DNA of 44,372 nucleotides from Candidatus Arsenophonus triatominarum (GTDB lineage Bacteria; Pseudomonadota; Gammaproteobacteria; Enterobacterales; Enterobacteriaceae), in the NCBI RefSeq assembly GCF_001640365.1, contig NZ_LWMI01000008.1, forward strand, positions 1-44,372, written 5' to 3'. Of this stretch, positions 15,064 through 22,950 are shown piece by piece. Below the pieces are notes generated by a model. The model was not told the origin of the DNA and did not search any database. It saw only the letters and a program-made list of their open reading frames with translations. How positions within the stretch are numbered: position 1 is the stretch's first letter; each line of letters opens with the position of its first letter. The translations under genes and the position numbers were made by a program.

Positions 15064-16362
15064 TTAGATGGATTTATCAGCGAGTGACGTTTCGGTCACA
15101 TCGTCGAAGTCGTTTAAGGGATTAATAACCATGGCAGGTCGTGGGTCAGATTCCGGTGCGATGACGGGTTTACCGTCTGCTCGCGCAATAAGCGCTTCCA
15201 GTTTTGCCCAGCGACTCGGTTTGTCTTTTTTAAGTAGTTTTTCAGCCTGTGGCGGGCTGATAATTTTCTTGTGGTAGATTTGTTCCTGTTTAAGTTTGGC
15301 GCCTTTTAACAGCGCTTCGGCTTCACGCTCATCACCCCAGGTGCGATTACCCTGTTTGCCAGTCACCAGTTTAAAGCCTTGTACCGACTGCCCGTTGTGT
15401 AAGGCTTCGGCGACCCGATTTCGTAAGGCTTTACAAAAGCTCTCTATCAAATCGGCATGCTGGTAGAGTTTTGCCATTTGCGCAGGGGTTAGCAGCGTAA
15501 TGCGTTTGGGGGCATCACTTAGTTGGGGTGTCAACGGCTGGGTTAAATCGACAAAATCGCCTCTGACTTCATTATGGACAAATTGCGCCTGAGCAAAACA
15601 CAATCCGCCTTTTGCTTTGCAAAACTGGCATTGCTTGATACCCGGTGAAAAGGCACTATCCGGTAGCGTATCAAGCCCGTTGCGCTCGGCGAGGGTTGCC
15701 ATCTCCATGGCTTTTTGCGCTCTCAATCGGGCTAAGTCCCCAAAGTCTTTTAAGTCCTCAACCGATAGCGCCCATTCAGACAGATGGTTAAGGCGGGGTT
15801 GATGGATAAAAAGCCGTACGGTTTTGAAATCATAAATAAGGTCAAACTGATATAAAGCGCCCAGTGCATAGAGCATAAGTTGCTCATTGTTCTGGGCATA
15901 TACTTTAACGCCTTTACCGTATTTCAGGTCATGGATTTGTAGTTCATCCTCGCTGACAATAATCGCATCCGCGGTGCCGAACGAATTCTCTACGCCAATG
16001 ACCGCTGAAAAATCAACTCGTTCTTCAACCTGTAAGATTTTCCCGTCTGCCAGTTGCCAGACAGTATCAACATAGGTCTGGACGTGCTCAATCATATCCT
16101 CATCCACTTGTGGTGAGTTGGCTTTTAGCAGCGGATACGTACCGATATAATCCTTTGCATCAAAGCCAGATGTTCGCTTACACCCGTCACTAAACGGGTT
16201 TTGACGCATTGTTAAGATGCTTTCCGCTAAGGCATGCGCTGCACTGCCTTCTTCGGCAAACGGTGATGTTTTATCGGGTAAGGTGGCTTCTACTGCGAGA
16301 CTGGCGCTACATCTCATCCACCTATGTGCTGAGGAGGGGGAAAGTTTTGCATGTTCAGCCAT
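15064..16362 (-). CDS. DUF2800 Fe-S PD-(D/E)XK exonuclease (Cas4/AddB-like)
   Basis: A 432-residue DUF2800 protein; start at 16362 ([15 protein letters not shown]), the conserved family N-terminus. Cys18 (WMRC) and a later cluster [11 protein letters not shown] give four cysteines placed as in the Fe-S clamp of RecB-like nucleases. The nuclease motifs are GTADAIIV (Asp), [10 protein letters not shown] (D-x-K) and [10 protein letters not shown] (Q-x3-Y). It is likely a recombination exonuclease working with DUF2815 as a Red-like pair, which is inferred from pairing and fold. Its ATG overlaps the end of the upstream gene by eight bases. Confidence 0.88.
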   Translation of the reverse strand: MAEHAKLSPSSAHRWMRCSASLAVEATLPDKTSPFAEEGSAAHALAESILTMRQNPFSDGCKRTSGFDAKDYIGTYPLLKANSPQVDEDMIEHVQTYVDTVWQLADGKILQVEERVDFSAVIGVENSFGTADAIIVSEDELQIHDLKYGKGVKVYAQNNEQLMLYALGALYQFDLIYDFKTVRLFIHQPRLNHLSEWALSVEDLKDFGDLARLRAQKAMEMATLAERNGLDTLPDSAFSPGIKQCQFCKAKGGLCFAQAQFVHNEVRGDFVDLTQPLTPQLSDAPKRITLLTPAQMAKLYQHADLIESFCKALRNRVAEALHNGQSVQGFKLVTGKQGNRTWGDEREAEALLKGAKLKQEQIYHKKIISPPQAEKLLKKDKPSRWAKLEALIARADGKPVIAPESDPRPAMVINPLNDFDDVTETSLADKSI

Positions 16363-17287
16363 CGCTACTCTCGGCGTTATCATCGGCTAAAACGCGTTGG
16401 GCTTTCTCGATAAACTGAACCAGATTGTCATCGGTAACGTCACCCATTTTTTTAGCGTTGAACGATGCGAGTATTTCCAGTGCTTCATTGCGATATCCGC
16501 CTTTGACCAGTTGAGTAATGCAGGCGGAAGCCTCACTGCGAAGTGTCTTAAAATCAATCGGTTTGGCTTCTGCAGGGGTAGGCAATTCACGCACTAATGA
16601 CAAGGCAAATTCGCGACGATCGGTAAGTCCATGAAGATTGCCCCAATTTGCCAGTATTTTTAGGCATATCGTAAAAATCTTGGCTTTAGAAAGAAATGTC
16701 ACTTTAGGTAACCCATTCAAGGCGCAATACAGCGCATCAATTTGCCCAGTGACGCTATCAGCTTTTTCGGATGCAAAAGTCGCTTCGGCTTTAGCGACTT
16801 GCGTACTGTCAGGTTTAAGTGCTTTGTCCCCAAACAAGACGGACAGGGCAACTACGCAACGCAAGTCAAGCGATTCAATATCAACCGGTTCTACTTCAGG
16901 CTCTACTTTAGGCACTTCAACAATCGGTTTAACGGCTTTAGCAGGTTTCGTTTCTGCCTTGGGGGTTTGAACCTTTTTCTCGGCGACAACCGGTGCTGGT
17001 TTGTCTTCGGCTTTAATGGGTACGTCGATAGTAATTTCAGACTTAATCGTTTCTTGAGACTCGACCATAGCAGATGGCGCAACAGGTTGAGGCTTAACAT
17101 CCAGCGCAAAAGGTTTCGGCTTTTTCACCCTTGTCGGTTCATTTGGGTCACTCGGGTCATTTTCAGTATGTCCGACCAACTGACTGATTAACATTTTATG
17201 GGCTTCGGCCAGTTGATTGTGAGCTATTATCATTTGCGTGTGGTTTTCTGCCAGTCTTGCCAGCAGGGGAGTATTTTCGGTAAACAT
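16355..17287 (-). CDS. Hypothetical phage protein with Lys/Pro-rich linker (310 aa)
   Basis: A 310-residue protein of unknown function. It has a helical start ([19 protein letters not shown]), then a long disordered region from about residue 45 to 140 rich in Lys, Pro, Glu and Val with KP/VP repeats. The folded C-terminal half contains [19 protein letters not shown] and [17 protein letters not shown]. It is the first large gene of the replication block and overlaps DUF2800 by eight bases, so coupled translation and a role with that nuclease are plausible. No family recognised. Confidence 0.7.
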   Translation of the reverse strand: MFTENTPLLARLAENHTQMIIAHNQLAEAHKMLISQLVGHTENDPSDPNEPTRVKKPKPFALDVKPQPVAPSAMVESQETIKSEITIDVPIKAEDKPAPVVAEKKVQTPKAETKPAKAVKPIVEVPKVEPEVEPVDIESLDLRCVVALSVLFGDKALKPDSTQVAKAEATFASEKADSVTGQIDALYCALNGLPKVTFLSKAKIFTICLKILANWGNLHGLTDRREFALSLVRELPTPAEAKPIDFKTLRSEASACITQLVKGGYRNEALEILASFNAKKMGDVTDDNLVQFIEKAQRVLADDNAESSDG

Positions 17288-17299
17288 GATGCGTTAACC

Positions 17300-17395
17300 T
17301 CAACGGTATAAAGTGACAGGGAATTCTTGATTAACATTGCGCTTTAGCGCTTCTAATTTTTGTAAATAGCGTAAACGCCGGACGTTGTTGTTCAT
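17300..17395 (-). CDS. Small basic protein (31-44 aa), uncertain
   Basis: The best start is ATG 17395, with GGAGCG eight bases upstream, giving MNNNVRRLRYLQKLEALKRN and ending VTLYR. An alternative ATG at 17434 adds MQKAKILSSERFP. The open frame continues to 17590, but that part is encoded by the operator-like repeats (VLWE appears twice) and is unlikely to be protein. It leads the operon into the 17287 gene with a 12-bp gap. Function unknown. Confidence 0.4.
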   Translation of the reverse strand: MNNNVRRLRYLQKLEALKRNVNQEFPVTLYR

Positions 17396-17506
17396 CGGAA
17401 ATCGCTCCGATGACAGGATTTTTGCTTTTTGCATGGTGGTTTTTCCGATGGGATGGGTTAGATAGGGTATGCCTGATATTTCTGGCGCGTCAGGCTCGCC
17501 CCCTTT

Positions 17507-17560
17507 TGTGTATTCCCACAACACACAAAACCGGTTACTATGTGTTTCCCACAGCACATA
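17507..17560. promoter_or_regulatory. Pair of operator-like dyads with TTCCCACA core
   Basis: TGTGTATTCCCACAACACA (from 17507) and ATGTGTTTCCCACAGCACAT (17540-17559) share a TTCCCACA core inside TGTG...CACA arms. The cores are 33 bp apart, three helical turns. They lie between the leftward 17395 gene and the rightward 17581 gene, so a regulator binding both could control either. The binding protein is not identified. Confidence 0.5.
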
Positions 17561-17580
17561 AAAAAGGAATAAGAATTGTA

Positions 17581-18078
17581 ATGACGGCAATTAAAGAGAG
17601 ACATCTCATGATAATTCGAGCACTAAATAATCCTAATAGACCTATGGAGCCCATTAATAGAGAACAGCTGAATACCTTGGCAGATAAATTAGGTTGGGAA
17701 CAGTTGGCAGCAGATACCAGCTATTTGATGAAAATAGGATTAATTGAACCTAAAGCTGTTTCTTTTAGTATTGATCGACAACCTTTTTTTAATATCGATT
17801 ACATGGCGCTAACTGCCAAAGGTTTTGATTACGCCAATACCGATACCATCGGCAGTGAAGTAAACGCCGTCACTATTAAAATTCACAAAAATACCCTTGA
17901 GCAGCTAGAAACCATTATCAATAACACGAATTTGCCACAATCAGAAAAGAAAACGCTGTTAAAACTACTAAAAGAAAAAGGCGCAGAATCTGTTGTAGGT
18001 AAATGTGTTGATACCTTATTTGCTAATGCAGGAGTAGTCACTCAAATTCTTTCTGAATTAGCTAAAAGTATTAGCTAG
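17581..18078 (+). CDS. Hypothetical protein with winged-helix-like N-terminus
   Basis: A 165-residue protein; start at 17581 (MTAIKERHLMIIRALNN), with AAAAAGGAAT upstream. The first 80 residues look like a winged helix (INREQLNTLADKLGWEQLA, YLMKIGLIEPKAV, MALTAKGFDYAN). The C-terminal half is helical (NTLEQLETIINNTNLPQSEKK, LLKEKGAESVVGKCV). It is transcribed opposite to the early operon and just after the paired dyads, so autoregulation is possible. The layout (short domain ending in GL-I then TAKG) is echoed by the 18509 gene. No family name is justified. Confidence 0.6.
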   Translation: MTAIKERHLMIIRALNNPNRPMEPINREQLNTLADKLGWEQLAADTSYLMKIGLIEPKAVSFSIDRQPFFNIDYMALTAKGFDYANTDTIGSEVNAVTIKIHKNTLEQLETIINNTNLPQSEKKTLLKLLKEKGAESVVGKCVDTLFANAGVVTQILSELAKSIS

Positions 18079-18120
18079 AGGTTAATCAACTTTTTTTTCA
18101 AAAATAAAATAGGTCTATCT

Positions 18121-18355
18121 TTACTCTGTTTCCAGCGCAATAAAACCATCTCTAATGGCCGATGCAAGCGCTTTCGCCCTGACATTATCAATAAGTACGA
18201 TTTGAATCCATTTCTGCCTGTAATGCATACAGTAACGCTTCGCTGGTTTTCTCTTGAGATTTTTCACTTAATTCTTTAAATTTCATCATTACTCCTAAAT
18301 ACCAATCGGTTTTGGTGGTGTGTGCCGGAGGTATCCGGATTATATTTACAGTCAT
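18121..18355 (-). pseudogene. Small phage protein with a frameshift
   Basis: An open frame from ATG 18355 reads MTVNIIRIPPAHTTKTDWYLG, then MMKFKELSEKSQEKTSEALL, and stops at 18188. The expected continuation, LIDNVRAKALASAIRDGF to ALETE, follows in another frame to a stop at 18121. A second good start is ATG 18286, with GGAG five bases upstream. The shift lies near 18195-18210. The product would be a short helical protein of a type common in enterobacterial prophages; its function is not known. Confidence 0.5.
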
Positions 18356-18425
18356 AATGGTAGTACCCTGGTGTTGATTTCAACTTAATGGCTGTATTTT
18401 GGTTATTTCACACACCCCAAAACCG
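18307..18425. repeat. Imperfect 17-18 bp inverted repeat around the small gene's leader
   Basis: CGGTTTTGGTGGTGTGTG (18307-18324) pairs with CACACACCCCAAAACCG (18409-18425), leaving one base bulged. On the leftward transcript the stem would enclose the ATG at 18355, so it may control that start. Between 18356 and 18508 I see no gene beyond this repeat and a third related stretch (GTTTGGGTGTTTTGTGG, 18430-18446). Confidence 0.5.
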
Positions 18426-18508
18426 ACTGTTTGGGTGTTTTGTGGTTCGATTTTTCAGCGAAATAGTGTTGAAGCGCGGTATTGTTCGGTTAAATCACAA
18501 TTCATTCA

Positions 18509-18838
18509 TTGCCTGCTTTTAACCACGTCAGGCGAGGTGGTATCCTTATAGTTCGTCTAACTTATAAGGAAAAACTAATATCGCATCTTCAAGAACTGGA
18601 ATTAAAAATACTCAAATTTCTTGCGACTAAAAATCCACCTGTTCAAAACATTGAAGATAAGGAAAATTCTTTATCTTTAGCTGATGAACGTTCTCTTATA
18701 GACACATTGTATAACCTGGAAAAAAAAGGACTGGTTATTAGCGGTGTTAATTATGGCGCTGATGGTAGTCACCCATTGCTTAGCATTGATATGGTTGAGA
18801 TTACAGGTTATGGTTTAAATGTTCTTTCCAGCGATTAA
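18509..18838 (+). CDS. Hypothetical protein, winged-helix-like (109 aa)
   Basis: An open frame of up to 109 residues. The true start is unclear: TTG 18509 has no ribosome site, and no ATG or GTG occurs near GAGGTGG (18533-18539) in frame. The conserved-looking part begins RLTYKEKLISHLQELELKILKFL and continues SLADERSLIDTLYNLEKKGLVISG, VEITGYGLNVL, a winged-helix-like pattern. It runs against the early operon and ends one base before the neighbouring leftward gene. Function unknown. Confidence 0.45.
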   Translation: MPAFNHVRRGGILIVRLTYKEKLISHLQELELKILKFLATKNPPVQNIEDKENSLSLADERSLIDTLYNLEKKGLVISGVNYGADGSHPLLSIDMVEITGYGLNVLSSD

Positions 18839-18839
18839 T

Positions 18840-19058
18840 TTAATCAAGCTGTTTGTAATACTCGATTAAACCAACTAATGAATGGTGGTCAATACGGCAA
18901 TCAATAACCTGTCCATTGCTAAGATGAATATGTGATAGCGGTGTGCCATCTTCTAACTCTTCAGTGATGATTGAGCAGACATGTTTATTAAAATACGTGA
19001 TCTGCTCTTTTTGATGCCTGGCCGGTGAAATATAAATATTGGGTAATTTTTTTTTCAT
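18840..19058 (-). CDS. Hypothetical early phage protein (72 aa)
   Basis: A 72-residue protein starting MKKKLPNIYISPARHQKEQ at 19058, preceded by AAAGG. The start overlaps the upstream gene's stop (ATGA), so the two are coupled. It is predicted mixed alpha/beta with conserved-looking TYFNKHVCSIITEEL, HIHLSNGQVIDCRIDH and a C-terminal LVGLIEYYKQL. I do not recognise a family. It is the second gene after PL. Confidence 0.6.
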   Translation of the reverse strand: MKKKLPNIYISPARHQKEQITYFNKHVCSIITEELEDGTPLSHIHLSNGQVIDCRIDHHSLVGLIEYYKQLD

Positions 19059-19294
19059 TTTTGATGTACCTTTAGAAGCGGACTGGGATCCCAAGGAAAA
19101 CTCAGTTTATCTGACTTAAAGAAATTAGTGCCACGTTCTAACATCCGATCTACCTCTGATAGCCGCTTAGTCAAGGCGACTCTTTCTTTTTTTAGATTGT
19201 TGTAATGCGCTAAGGCGATTTTTTGCTCAGCCAACCAATCCTCAAGCTCTTCACTGCTTAAATTCGGGTTGAAAAAATAAGGTTTTTTATTCAT
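19055..19294 (-). CDS. Hypothetical early phage protein (79 aa), first gene of the PL operon
   Basis: A 79-residue protein, MNKKPYFFNPNLSSEELEDW, followed by a coiled-coil-like helix (ALAHYNNLKKERVALTKRLSEVDRML) and a short tail. It is the first gene downstream of PL (230 bp of leader between) and overlaps the next gene by four bases. Its position suits an early regulator, but no domain is recognised. Confidence 0.6.
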   Translation of the reverse strand: MNKKPYFFNPNLSSEELEDWLAEQKIALAHYNNLKKERVALTKRLSEVDRMLERGTNFFKSDKLSFPWDPSPLLKVHQK

Positions 19295-19525
19295 GAATTT
19301 ATATCCTCGGCTTAACTGTCGTCACTCACCATAGGCCACTTCGCAAAATGGCCTATAATTAGTGTTTTTTGCGTTTGTACAGTCTGGTATGGCTGCTTGT
19401 CCCTTGACATTGCTGTCTTGCAAAGAGTGGATCGCACTCAATGCAACGTGCATCGCTGCACTCATACAGACATAACGCGCTGTACATTCCGACTTTCTAA
19501 ATTGTTAAAGAGCGTTGCTTATTTA

Positions 19526-19553
19526 ATATTAGCTATACTGATTTATTTGTCAA
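19526..19553 (-). promoter_or_regulatory. PL, leftward early promoter with overlapping dyad
   Basis: On the minus strand TTGACA (19553-19548), a 16-base spacer and TAATAT (19531-19526). The flanks ATATTAGCT and AGCTAATAT make a dyad that overlaps the -10 and brackets the -35, as an operator would. The rest of the 19295-19686 gap is leader without a gene I can support: it holds a hairpin TAGGCCA/TGGCCTA (about 19330-19353) and CTTTCTAAATTGTTAAAGAG. Confidence 0.65.
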
Positions 19554-19686
19554 TAGCAAAGCTAATATATTTGAGTGAAGTAATGCTAATGGAGTAGTTA
19601 AAATTTTTCTATTTAGATATGGGGTACTAAAAAAGCCGGAATAAACCGACTTAATAATTAAATTTGTAAGCCTAAAGGATTATGTA

Positions 19687-20139
19687 TTAACCTACTTTCA
19701 ATCCTTTCGCCTTAGCAATTTCCTCAAATAAACGGTCATAATACCGTTTTTTTTCTTGAAGGGATTCATGAAGTGAAGTTTGTTCACTTTCAGGTAATTG
19801 ATTTATAAGCTTCAATAAAGCTAATTCCTTTTTAGTGATTGAAATTTCTGGTTGTTGAATAGGTGTGTTTGAGTCTGTTTCCCTGACATAACTGAGAAGT
19901 GATGATAACTCAGGTTTTATAGCTTCAGGTGAAACATGAAGGATCTTAGCGAATTTGATTATTGTATCTGTGTTTAGAGGAACTTTTCCGTTTAAATACT
20001 GGCTAACAGCGCCCTGAGTGTTAAAGCCAAGCTCTTCCGCCGCTTTTTCTTGAGTTAGAGAAAGCGCTTCTTTCTTTTCGTTCCATAGCTTTTTTAAACG
20101 CGCCGCAGCTTGTTTATCTTCAGGAGTTATTCGTCTCAT
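19687..20139 (-). CDS. CI-type repressor, HTH only, no peptidase domain
   Basis: A 150-residue XRE-family repressor; start at 20139 (MRRITPEDKQAAARL), with AAGG eight bases upstream. The helix-turn-helix is LSLTQEKAAEELGFNTQGAVSQYL, then NTDTIIKFAKILHVSPEAI. The C-terminal half (LLKLINQLPESEQTSLHES, a basic-acidic helix) is a short helical tail with no S24/LexA-type Ser-Lys protease. RecA-stimulated self-cleavage is therefore unlikely, and release probably relies on antirepressors, of which this phage has several. It is divergent from Cro and shares the operator region. Confidence 0.88.
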   Translation of the reverse strand: MRRITPEDKQAAARLKKLWNEKKEALSLTQEKAAEELGFNTQGAVSQYLNGKVPLNTDTIIKFAKILHVSPEAIKPELSSLLSYVRETDSNTPIQQPEISITKKELALLKLINQLPESEQTSLHESLQEKKRYYDRLFEEIAKAKGLKVG

Positions 20140-20155
20140 ATTATATACCTTATTT

Positions 20156-20185
20156 GCGTTACTAATATTTTTCAAATAGTAACGC
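20156..20185. promoter_or_regulatory. Operator dyad in the CI-Cro intergenic region
   Basis: GCGTTACTA (20156-20164) and TAGTAACGC (20177-20185) are perfect nine-base arms with a 12-base centre. A second dyad, CAATACTAATATTG, lies at 20206-20219 over the PR -10. TTACTAATATT/ATACTAATATT is common to both and also resembles AATATTAGCTATAC at PL. CI and Cro are the expected ligands. Confidence 0.7.
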
Positions 20186-20187
20186 TA

Positions 20188-20216
20188 TTGACTAAGGTTA
20201 TCAGCAATACTAATAT
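20188..20216 (+). promoter_or_regulatory. PR, rightward early promoter
   Basis: TTGACT (20188-20193), a 17-base spacer and TAATAT (20211-20216), followed by GGAGGAGCC and the cro start at 20241. The -35 and -10 overlap operator dyads, and GCTATTGAC is shared with PL. Confidence 0.75.
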
Positions 20217-20240
20217 TGTTGAATTTTAGGAGGAGCCAAT

Positions 20241-20471
20241 ATGACACTCAATGAATATCTTTTGCATAAGAAAATTAGTCAAACATCGTTTGCTACAATT
20301 GTTGGGGTATCACAAGGTTTTATCAGTCAAGTAATAGCGGGCAAATATAAACCTAAAGGATGTAAAGCCATTGAATGGTCACGAGCTACTGAATGGCTCG
20401 TGACGCCACACGAGTTAAACAGTGACGATTACCCTAATGTAACGGATGGGATTCCAAAAACTAATTCATAA
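20241..20471 (+). CDS. Cro/YdaS-like repressor
   Basis: A 76-residue helix-turn-helix protein with a strong ribosome site, AGGAGGAGCCAAT before ATG. The pattern MTLNEYLLHKKISQTSFATI, VGVSQGFISQVIAGKYKPKG and KAIEWSRATEWLVTPHEL is that of Cro/YdaS-type proteins. It is the first gene from PR and faces CI, so it should promote lytic growth by binding the shared operators. The short, polar C-terminus (DDYPNVTDGIPKT) is typical. Confidence 0.85.
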   Translation: MTLNEYLLHKKISQTSFATIVGVSQGFISQVIAGKYKPKGCKAIEWSRATEWLVTPHELNSDDYPNVTDGIPKTNS

Positions 20472-20493
20472 AACCTTAAAGGCCAAATAACCC

Positions 20494-22749
20494 ATGCAAA
20501 TCAATTATTCTGTCGGGCGTAGTGTTACTGATCAGCGCCCGAGTCCTGCTGTTGCTGGCTCTTTTGCCGAGTATCAGCAGGCAATAAAAAAATTAACCAA
20601 GCATATTAATATTAGTCCCTCTGACACAAAAGCCATTTTCGACAAAAAGAAAAAAGCGCTTAATTATATCTGGGGCGCGATGAAAAATGCCAAAAAAGGG
20701 CGTAATGCGCTTAATGCGGGTAACCGCAGCGTGCTATGGCTTGACATAGATGGTTGTACCCTGGATGCGTGGGAAATGCTTACAGGCATTCTCGGATTTT
20801 ATCAATGTTTTGCCTATACCACTGTTAGCCACGAACATCCTGTTGCTCAGGGTGAACAACGCTGGCGGATTGGTTTTTTGTTATCCCGTGATGTGACCGC
20901 CTCTGAGTACAAAGCGCTAGGCCCAAGGATTGAGCAGGAATTAATGGATTGTTTCGAATTGCTCAGCGATTTTGCGATCAAGTGGGATAACTCAGTTTAT
21001 GAGCCTTCGCATATGGTTTTTGCACCGCATGAAGGGGCTAAATACGAAAGTTTTGAAGGTACCGTGGTTGATGTGGATACGCTTTTAGCCTCGGATAATA
21101 CGCCTATTATTGAGCAGGTTGATCTCCCTAAGACCGATAGTGACGATTTAACCCGTTTAGTCGATTTGCAAAATATCAATGACCAGACGTTTGAAGATTT
21201 ACGTTCTGCACTATGGTATCCGAAAATGTTAAACCAGGCTGAGAACTACCCTTCATGGGTGGATATGGGCAATCGTCTCGCCTGGTTTAAAGACACTCAC
21301 TTTGAGGAGGAAGCTAAAAAGATGTGGCTTGATTGGTCTTCTGCAGCAGACAAAGGAGACATATCCGCTGCAGAAGCCAAATGGCCTGAACTACGTGCCG
21401 AAAGAACAGGCTATCAAGCGATATTCAGTTTAGCGCAAAAAGCAGGATGGGTAAATCCTGGTGTCGAGCGATTGAAAACGGCGGTTGCTACAGTTGATGA
21501 GTTCGAAGACCTAACAAACCCTACTGAAAATTCAAAATGGCCTACGTTTAAACGCAATAAAACCTCAGGCCAAATAGAAGCCACCATTGACAATGCGGCT
21601 AAAGCGGTTATGTGCCCTGATTTTGTCGGGGTAGAAATTCGGTTTGATACTTTTCGTGATGAGATCATGTTTGCGCCTGTTGGCACTAAAGCGTGGCAAA
21701 CCTTTACTGATGCTGATTATTCCAGATTGCGTATCACAATGGAAAAGCGAGGCTTTAAAGCGGTTGGACGTGAGTTAATCCGTGATGTGGTATTACTGGC
21801 TGCGGATGAAAATCCTTTTGATTCCGCCATGGAATGGCTTAAAAGCCTCGAATGGGACGGCATACCGCGTATCGAAAAGTTTTATCATACCCATTTTGGC
21901 ACTGAGGATAGTGCTTATACGCGTGCGGTATCGCGCTATATGTGGACAGCCCTTGCTGGACGCGTGTTAAAGCCCGGTATCAAAGCGGATATGGTGCCGA
22001 TCTTGGTGGGTGCTCAAGGTGCTGGAAAATCTTCTGGCGTGGCGGCATTATCCCCTGATCCGGCTTTTTTTACTGAAATTTCCTTTGCTGAAAAAGATGA
22101 TGATCTAGCGCGTAAGATGCGAGGCTGTCTGGTGGCAGAAATTAGCGAATTACGCGGACTTAACACCAAAGAACTAGAATCCATCAAAGCCTTTGTCACG
22201 CGGACACATGAAAAGTGGATCCCTAAGTTTAAGGAATTCGCCACACAATTTCCAAGACGCTCTTTGAGTATTGGTACGACAAATGAAGACGAATTTTTAG
22301 GCGACAAAACCGGTAATCGTCGTTGGTTGCCTGTTGAAGTTGGAAAAATGGATGTAGAAGGTATCAAAAAGGATGTGATTCAGTTTTGGGCGGAAGCGCG
22401 AGAGCTATTTACCAAAACAGGGATTCAATTTAAAGAAGCAGGGCAACTAGCCAATCAGGTGCATGAAAAATATTTCATCAAAGATGCGTGGCAGGAAATT
22501 ATCGAACGTTGGTTAGATGAGCCAGATTTAATGACAGGACAAAAACCACGGGCACGGCAATTTTTACGTACAGCGGATATTTTGCGTGAAGCATTGAACC
22601 TGGAACCAAAAAATATATCGCGACGGGAACAAATGCGCATTGGTAATGTTTTACAAAATTGTGGGTATAAAACGGAAAGAATTTATATTAATGGCATACA
22701 AACGCGCGTTTTTTCACCAAAACAAGACAACCAAGACAACCTCGGTTAA
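20494..22749 (+). CDS. Primase-helicase, virulence-associated E (VapE) type
   Basis: A 751-residue replication initiator. The N-terminal half has primase-like features (SVLWLDIDGCTLDAWEML with paired Asp, FAYTTVSHEHP, RWRIGFLLS, HMVFAPHEGA) and a PriCT-like region (ALWYPKML, YPSWVDMGNRLAWF). The C-terminal VapE ATPase has Walker A PILVGAQGAGKSS (about residue 505), a Walker B-like CLVAEISELRG, and SIGTTNEDEFLGDKTGNRRWLPVEV. It is the only gene between Cro and Q and is followed at once by an iteron array. Its last codons, KQDNQDNLG, are built from that repeat. Initiation at the adjacent origin is inferred. Confidence 0.9.
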   Translation: MQINYSVGRSVTDQRPSPAVAGSFAEYQQAIKKLTKHINISPSDTKAIFDKKKKALNYIWGAMKNAKKGRNALNAGNRSVLWLDIDGCTLDAWEMLTGILGFYQCFAYTTVSHEHPVAQGEQRWRIGFLLSRDVTASEYKALGPRIEQELMDCFELLSDFAIKWDNSVYEPSHMVFAPHEGAKYESFEGTVVDVDTLLASDNTPIIEQVDLPKTDSDDLTRLVDLQNINDQTFEDLRSALWYPKMLNQAENYPSWVDMGNRLAWFKDTHFEEEAKKMWLDWSSAADKGDISAAEAKWPELRAERTGYQAIFSLAQKAGWVNPGVERLKTAVATVDEFEDLTNPTENSKWPTFKRNKTSGQIEATIDNAAKAVMCPDFVGVEIRFDTFRDEIMFAPVGTKAWQTFTDADYSRLRITMEKRGFKAVGRELIRDVVLLAADENPFDSAMEWLKSLEWDGIPRIEKFYHTHFGTEDSAYTRAVSRYMWTALAGRVLKPGIKADMVPILVGAQGAGKSSGVAALSPDPAFFTEISFAEKDDDLARKMRGCLVAEISELRGLNTKELESIKAFVTRTHEKWIPKFKEFATQFPRRSLSIGTTNEDEFLGDKTGNRRWLPVEVGKMDVEGIKKDVIQFWAEARELFTKTGIQFKEAGQLANQVHEKYFIKDAWQEIIERWLDEPDLMTGQKPRARQFLRTADILREALNLEPKNISRREQMRIGNVLQNCGYKTERIYINGIQTRVFSPKQDNQDNLG

Positions 22750-22901
22750 TTAGGTTGTCTTGTTTAACTAATTGATTTTAAAGGTGTAAGACAACCAAGA
22801 CAACCAAGACAACCTTTTTTGAAACCAATACGCGCGCTAGTAATATATGTCCTTAAAAAGTATTAATAGAAATAGGTTGTCTTGGTTGTCTCGGTTGTCT
22901 T
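22724..22901 (+). repeat. Iteron array, putative replication origin
   Basis: Nine copies of a 9-bp unit AAGACAACC in both orientations. Direct copies: 22724, 22733, 22788, 22797, 22806. Inverted copies (GGTTGTCTT): 22753, 22875, 22884 (one mismatch), 22893. Neighbours abut at exact 9-bp spacing. The three-plus-three set makes a 27-bp-arm palindrome around 60 AT-rich bases, and AAACAAGACAACC/GGTTGTCTTGTTT makes a 13-bp stem at the left. Its place after the VapE gene resembles iteron origins served by an adjacent initiator. The origin role is inferred. Confidence 0.65.
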
Positions 22902-22950
22902 GCTGGGGTAAAGCAAAAACATCCCCGTTCACAACAGGAGCGAAAAGATC

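Noticed and set aside
16742..17191. Rightward open frame rich in Phe, Arg and Asn opposite the 17287 gene
   Set aside because: It is the complement of the Lys/Pro-rich linker of the real gene, with low-complexity composition and no ribosome site.
17434..17590. Upstream extension of the small leftward gene to 17590
   Set aside because: The extension is encoded by the twin operator-like repeats and shows the same VLWE peptide twice; a start at 17395 or 17434 is better.
19391..19520. Possible small RNA or tRNA-like gene in the PL leader (CTTTCTAAATTGTTAAAGAG and nearby dyads)
   Set aside because: No cloverleaf or strong terminator could be formed; left as leader sequence.
22724..22901. AAGACAACC repeats considered as a CRISPR or a terminator
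   Set aside because: No unique spacers of uniform length, no cas genes, and both orientations are present; an iteron array fits better.
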